A DNA stretch of 64,000 bases from Stutzerimonas stutzeri (lineage in GTDB: Bacteria > Pseudomonadota > Gammaproteobacteria > Pseudomonadales > Pseudomonadaceae), in NCBI RefSeq assembly GCF_000590475.1, contig NZ_CP007441.1, positions 101,580 through 165,579 on the forward strand, in the 5' to 3' direction. The stretch's first letter is position 1, and each line of letters starts with the position of its first letter. Below, piece by piece: positions 59,936 through 64,000 of this stretch. A model generated the notes under the pieces. The model did not search any database. It was not told the DNA's origin and saw only the letters and a program-made list of their open reading frames with translations. The position numbers and the translations under genes are program-made.

Positions 59936-62011
59936 TTAAACCTGCCCATATTGCTGGCCGTGCCGCAGCCAGCGCTCTAGCAAGGGGCTTACGTGCTTGG
60001 GCCAGTGTGCAAGCAAGGCGTGAGCCGCGTCGCGTACGGCAGGCAGCAGATCGGCATCGCGCATCAGGTCGGCGACCTTGAACTGCAGCAGGCCGGTCTG
60101 ACGGGTGCCGAGCATTTCACCGGGGCCGCGCAGCTCCAGATCCTTTTCCGCGATGATGAAGCCATCGCAGGTTTCCCGCATGATCCCCAGTCGTTCGCGG
60201 CCGATCTGCGAAAGTGGCGGGTGATAGAGCAGTACGCAATGGCTGGCCGCACTGCCACGGCCGACCCGGCCGCGCAGCTGGTGCAGCTGGGCGAGCCCGA
60301 GGCGTTCTGGGTTCTCGATGATCATCAGGCTGGAATTCGGCACGTCGACGCCGACCTCAATCACCGTCGTGGCCACCAGCAGCTGCAGCCGCCCTTCCTT
60401 GAATTCGGCCATTACCGCGGCCTTCTCGGCCGGCTTCATGCGGCCGTGGATCAGCCCGACATTGAGCCCGCCGAGCGCCGCCGAAAGATCTTCAAAGGTG
60501 GTTTCCGCTGCCTGGCAGGTCAACTCTTCGGATTCCTCGATCAAGGTGCAGACCCAATAGGCCTGACGGCCCTCGTTGCAGGCTGAACGCACTCGCTCGA
60601 TGACTTCCAGGCGGCGGCTGTCGGCCACCAGCACGGTGTTCACCGGCGTGCGGCCGGGCGGCAGCTCGTCGAGGATCGAGGTGTCCAGGTCGGCATAGGC
60701 GCTCATCGCCAGCGTCCGCGGGATCGGCGTAGCGGTCATGATCAACTGGTGCGGGCAGAGCCGGCCATCGACGCCCTTGCGCCGCAGCGCCAGACGCTGC
60801 TGGACGCCAAAGCGGTGCTGTTCGTCGATGATCACCAGGGCGAGGCGCTTGAATTGCACCTCTTCCTGGAACAGTGCATGGGTGCCGACCACCATCGGGC
60901 AACCCGCGGCGATGCGCTCCAGCGCCGCCGTACGCGCTTTGCCTTTGAGCTTGCCGGCCAGCCAGGCGACCTCGATACCCAGGGGTTCGAGCCATTTGCA
61001 GAAGGTGATGAAGTGCTGCTCGGCGAGAATCTCGGTCGGCGCCATCAGCGCCACCTGATAGCCCGCTTCCAGTGCCTGTAGGGCAGCCAGCGCGGCGACT
61101 ACTGTCTTGCCTGCGCCAACGTCACCCTGCACCAGACGCAGCATCGGCTCGTCTTGGGCAAGGTCGTAGGCGATCTCGCCACCGACCCGCTGCTGCGCGC
61201 CGGTGGGCTGGAAACCGAGATTCTCCAGGTAACGCTTTGGCAGCTCACGCGCCACTGGCAGTGGCGGCGCGTGCTGGGCGCGGCTGCTTTCGCGCAAGCG
61301 TTGCATCGAAAGCTGGTGGGTCAGCAGCTCCTCGAACGCCAGGCGATGCTGGGCCCAATGACGGCCCTCGGCGAGTTCTTCGAGATCAGCGTCCGGTGGC
61401 GGTCGGTGCAGGTAGCGGATGGCCTCGTCCAGCTTGGCCAGGCGATAGTCACGGGTCAGCTCATCGGGCAGCCAGTCGGGCAGGCTGTGCGGGCCGAGCC
61501 GGGCCAGCGCCTGCTGCGTGAGTTGGCGTAGGCGCTGTTGGGTCAGCCCTTCGGTGGTCGGGTAGATGGGCGTGAGCGTCTGCTCCACGGCAACCGCTTC
61601 GCTGTCGCTGAGTGCCCGATATTCCGGGTGATAGATTTCCAGGCCCGACGCGCCGGGCCGGGCCTCGCCGTAGCAACGCAGCTGGGTGCCGCGCTTGAGC
61701 CCTTCTTTCTGTGCCTGGCTGAAATGATAGAAGCGCAGGCTGAGGCTGCCGCTGCCGTCATGCAGGCGCACCAGCAGGCTGCGCCGCCGGCCCATGACCA
61801 CATCGGCACCGGTGACCGTGCCTTCGACCACCGCATCCTGGCCGGGGCGCAGCGCACCGATCGGGACGATGCGAGTACGGTCCTGATAGCGCAGCGGCAA
61901 ATGGAACAGCAGATCCTGCAGAGTTTCCAGGCCGACTTTGGCGAGCTTTTCGGCCAGCGCCGCGCCGACGCCCTTGAGTGCGGTAACCGGTACCGCAGCC
62001 AGCTCGCTCAT
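59936..62011 (-). CDS. recG: ATP-dependent DNA helicase RecG
   Basis: The 691-residue helicase reverses stalled forks and migrates Holliday junctions. It has an N-terminal wedge/OB domain (ALRPGQDAVVEGTVTGADVV), Walker A GDVGAGKTVVA near 300, the DEQHR box near 396, TATPIPRTLAMSAYADLDTS and motif VI QLRGRVGRG. ATG 62011 fits the family N-terminus SELAAVPVTALKGVG; the frame upstream overlaps oxyR. It lies four bases after oxyR, so the two are co-transcribed, as known in P. aeruginosa. Confidence 0.96.
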   Translation of the reverse strand: MSELAAVPVTALKGVGAALAEKLAKVGLETLQDLLFHLPLRYQDRTRIVPIGALRPGQDAVVEGTVTGADVVMGRRRSLLVRLHDGSGSLSLRFYHFSQAQKEGLKRGTQLRCYGEARPGASGLEIYHPEYRALSDSEAVAVEQTLTPIYPTTEGLTQQRLRQLTQQALARLGPHSLPDWLPDELTRDYRLAKLDEAIRYLHRPPPDADLEELAEGRHWAQHRLAFEELLTHQLSMQRLRESSRAQHAPPLPVARELPKRYLENLGFQPTGAQQRVGGEIAYDLAQDEPMLRLVQGDVGAGKTVVAALAALQALEAGYQVALMAPTEILAEQHFITFCKWLEPLGIEVAWLAGKLKGKARTAALERIAAGCPMVVGTHALFQEEVQFKRLALVIIDEQHRFGVQQRLALRRKGVDGRLCPHQLIMTATPIPRTLAMSAYADLDTSILDELPPGRTPVNTVLVADSRRLEVIERVRSACNEGRQAYWVCTLIEESEELTCQAAETTFEDLSAALGGLNVGLIHGRMKPAEKAAVMAEFKEGRLQLLVATTVIEVGVDVPNSSLMIIENPERLGLAQLHQLRGRVGRGSAASHCVLLYHPPLSQIGRERLGIMRETCDGFIIAEKDLELRGPGEMLGTRQTGLLQFKVADLMRDADLLPAVRDAAHALLAHWPKHVSPLLERWLRHGQQYGQV

Positions 62012-62015
62012 GGCA

Positions 62016-62936
62016 TCAGGCTTTATCGGCGGGCGGTTTCGCAACCGAACACAGGCGGATGGAATCGGCCAACACTTCGATGGCTCTTGGGCGCGGGAAG
62101 CTGGCGCGCCAGGCAATAGCGACGGTACGGAAAGGCACGGGTGGCGTCAGCGGGCGGATGTCCAGCACGCCAGCTGAGTAGTGATGACTGTCCACCGCGG
62201 ACAGCGGCAGGATCGATACGCCGAGGCCGGATGCGACCATGTGGCGGATGGTTTCCAGCGATGAAGATTCGACGGTGGTATGGCTCGGCGCTTCGCCCTT
62301 GCGCGTGGTAGGGCAGGCTTCGAGTACCTGATCGCGGAAGCAGTGACCTTCGCCGAGCAGCAACAGGCTCTTGTCGTTGAGCATCTCGCTGTCGATGGTT
62401 TCCTTCTTCGTCCACGGGTGGCCGGCCGGCATCAGTACGTAGAAGGGCTCGTCGTACAGCGGCAGCGTGAGGACATCGGCTTCCTGGAACGGCAGTGCGA
62501 TGATGATCGCGTCCAGCTCGCCGGTGCGCAGCTTGTCGCGCAGAATGTGGGTGAAGTTTTCCTCGATATACAGCGGCATGTCCGGCGCCACGCGATGCAA
62601 CTGCGGGATCAGGTGCGGAAACATGTAGGGGCCGACGGTGTAAATGGCGCCGACCTTGAGCGGCGCGGCCAGCTGATTCTTACCCGCCTGGGCCAGTTCG
62701 CGGATGCTTTGCGCCTGCTCGAGCACTTTCTGCGCCTGGGTCACGATGCCTTCGCCGACAGGCGTCAGCCGCACCGCGCTCTTGGTCCGCTCGAAAATCA
62801 GCACGCCAAGCTCATCCTCGAGCTTCTTCACCCCGACCGACAAGGTGGGTTGGCTGACGTGGCAACGTTCGGCGGCGCGGCCGAAGTGGGATTCCTGGGC
62901 GAGCGTGACGATGTAGCGCAGTTCGGTCAGTGTCAT
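62016..62936 (-). CDS. oxyR: Hydrogen peroxide-sensing LysR regulator OxyR
   Basis: The 306-residue activator has an N-terminal winged helix (TELRYIVTLAQESHFGRAAE; RCHVSQPTLSVGVKKLEDEL) and a sensor domain with LLGEGHCFRDQVLEACPT holding C199 and C208, the pair that forms the disulfide on oxidation. It would control catalase and peroxiredoxin genes; katE in this window is not known to be a direct target. It is divergent from the SDR gene across 167 bases. Confidence 0.96.
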   Translation of the reverse strand: MTLTELRYIVTLAQESHFGRAAERCHVSQPTLSVGVKKLEDELGVLIFERTKSAVRLTPVGEGIVTQAQKVLEQAQSIRELAQAGKNQLAAPLKVGAIYTVGPYMFPHLIPQLHRVAPDMPLYIEENFTHILRDKLRTGELDAIIIALPFQEADVLTLPLYDEPFYVLMPAGHPWTKKETIDSEMLNDKSLLLLGEGHCFRDQVLEACPTTRKGEAPSHTTVESSSLETIRHMVASGLGVSILPLSAVDSHHYSAGVLDIRPLTPPVPFRTVAIAWRASFPRPRAIEVLADSIRLCSVAKPPADKA

Positions 62937-63103
62937 AGTGAGTTTCCATCAGGGTGCTGGCTAGCATAGCCTTTGCTCGACTTCGAACCAACTATGCGCG
63001 ACCCGTTCATCGGCGCTGATCAGCGGCAAATTTCATGTGGCAGCGGTACACTTCTGCAAGGCGGGCCGATTGAGGGGTCCGCAACGGTTACGGAGCAACC
63101 GCC

Positions 63104-63964
63104 ATGGCTATTCGTCCTTCTGTAATGATCGCCGGCTGCGGCGATGTCGGTATTCGTCTTGGGTTGCAACTGAGCCGAGCGGGTTGGACGGTCTATGGCT
63201 TGCGACGCCAAGCGGCCGGCCTGCCGGTGCCGATCCTGCCGGTCAAGGGTGACCTGTCGGCCGACGCGGTGCCGCGCAGCTGGCCCAACGGGGCGCTGGA
63301 CTATCTGGTATATGCCGCATCGGCCAGTCAGCATGATGAAGCGGGATACCGTGCCGCCTATGTCGACGGCTTGCGCAATGTGCTCGGCTGGCTGCGGCAA
63401 CGTGGTCAGCGACCCAAACGGCTGTTCTTTCTCTCCAGCACCGGTGTCTATGCCCAGTGCGATGGCGAATGGATCGATGAGACCTCTGCCACCGAACCCG
63501 CCGGCTACACCGGCCAGGTCATGCTCGAGGCCGAGCGACTGGCGCTGGACTGTGGCATTCCGGCGACGCGGGTGCGCCTGGCCGGGCTTTACGATCCCGC
63601 TCGTCCCTGGATGCAGAATCAGGTGCGTGCCGGTCTGCGGGTCGATCGTGAGCCGCCGCAGTTCAGTAACCGCGTGCACCGTGACGATGCCGCGGCGCTG
63701 CTGGCCTGCCTGCTGCAGACCGATCTGAACGGCGGCAATCTGGAGGACTGTTATCTAGGGGTCGACGATGATCCTGCACCGCTGCACGAGGTCATCGACT
63801 GGCTGCGCGAGCGCCTCGGGGTGACCCATTGGGCCGAGCAGGCCATGACGCGTCGCGCCGGTAGCAAGCGTTGCAGCAACGCCCGCGCCCGCGCGCTGGG
63901 CTGGACACCGCAATACTCGAGCTATCGCAACGGCTACGCCTCCATACGGCCCGGCAAGAACTGA
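63104..63964 (+). CDS. SDR/NAD-dependent epimerase-like protein (YeeZ-like)
   Basis: The 286-residue protein has an N-terminal nucleotide-binding loop VMIAGCGDVGIRLGLQLSRA, then LFFLSSTGVYAQCDGEWIDE with the Ser and Tyr of extended SDRs, and FSNRVHRDDAAALL. Length and motif order match the YeeZ-like atypical SDR group of NAD(P)-dependent epimerase/dehydratases. The substrate is unknown. The ATG is preceded by a GGAGCAACCGCC site. A hairpin follows 15 bases after the stop. Confidence 0.85.
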   Translation: MAIRPSVMIAGCGDVGIRLGLQLSRAGWTVYGLRRQAAGLPVPILPVKGDLSADAVPRSWPNGALDYLVYAASASQHDEAGYRAAYVDGLRNVLGWLRQRGQRPKRLFFLSSTGVYAQCDGEWIDETSATEPAGYTGQVMLEAERLALDCGIPATRVRLAGLYDPARPWMQNQVRAGLRVDREPPQFSNRVHRDDAAALLACLLQTDLNGGNLEDCYLGVDDDPAPLHEVIDWLRERLGVTHWAEQAMTRRAGSKRCSNARARALGWTPQYSSYRNGYASIRPGKN

Positions 63965-63979
63965 TCCCACCAAGGCCAC

Positions 63980-63999
63980 AGCCGCTCGCCACAGCGGCT
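63980..63999 (+). terminator. Hairpin at the window end, probable terminator of the SDR gene
   Basis: AGCCGCT and AGCGGCT form a 7-bp stem around a six-base loop. Whether a T-run follows cannot be seen because the window ends. Confidence 0.4.
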
Positions 64000-64000
64000 C

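Overview
The window is a GC-rich piece of chromosome from a gamma-proteobacterium of the Pseudomonas group, most likely Stutzerimonas (Pseudomonas stutzeri-like). No species-specific marker was tested. The call rests on gene order. Blocks known from P. aeruginosa recur intact: carbonic anhydrase/SulP/coxBA/ctaG/coxC/SURF1/ctaA/cyoE/sco; metNIQ - znuBC-zur-znuA - nrdJa-nrdJb - thrB - DUF2782 - polA - ErsA; and HDOD protein - recG - oxyR. The joins between these blocks differ from P. aeruginosa.

Layout. 1-2.85 kb: the tail of a DUF3658 gene, an OafA-type acyltransferase, and a radical SAM gene behind a perfect LexA box. 3.0-14.8 kb: a beta-carbonic anhydrase/SulP pair, then a complete caa3/aa3-type cytochrome c oxidase locus with copper and heme A assembly factors. 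14.8-20.9 kb: a heme-uptake locus (TonB receptor divergent from phuSTUV). 21.1-24.3 kb: a lower-GC island with a class 3 lipase that looks like a type VI secretion effector, broken by a one-base frameshift, its putative immunity lipoprotein and a 3' gene remnant. 24.3-33.2 kb: methionine uptake (metNIQ), catalase HPII, a YgjP-type metallopeptidase and the zinc regulon (znuABC, zur). 33.3-42.6 kb: the split B12-dependent ribonucleotide reductase, PpnN, homoserine kinase, DNA polymerase I and the sRNA ErsA behind an AlgU-type promoter. 42.7-46.0 kb: a DUF4105 metallopeptidase-like protein in one operon with three tandem DUF2388 paralogues, then a DUF1127 protein. 46.1-50.2 kb: an ABM monooxygenase divergent from mdaB, then pntAA-pntAB-pntB. 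50.7-58.4 kb: a type II secretion operon gspEFGHIJKLM without gspC or gspD. 58.4-64 kb: HDOD protein, recG, oxyR and a nucleoside-sugar-epimerase-like SDR protein.

Functional themes are aerobic respiration with its copper and heme supply, metal and heme acquisition, oxidative-stress defence (katE, oxyR, pnt, mdaB), DNA metabolism and protein secretion. No tRNA, rRNA, CRISPR array, prophage or intact insertion sequence was seen. The least explained parts are the DUF2388x3-DUF4105 operon, the frameshifted lipase island, a CxxxC thioredoxin-like protein inside the cox locus, a hairpin-bearing repeat at 36.3 kb and a scrambled coding remnant between pntAA and gspE.
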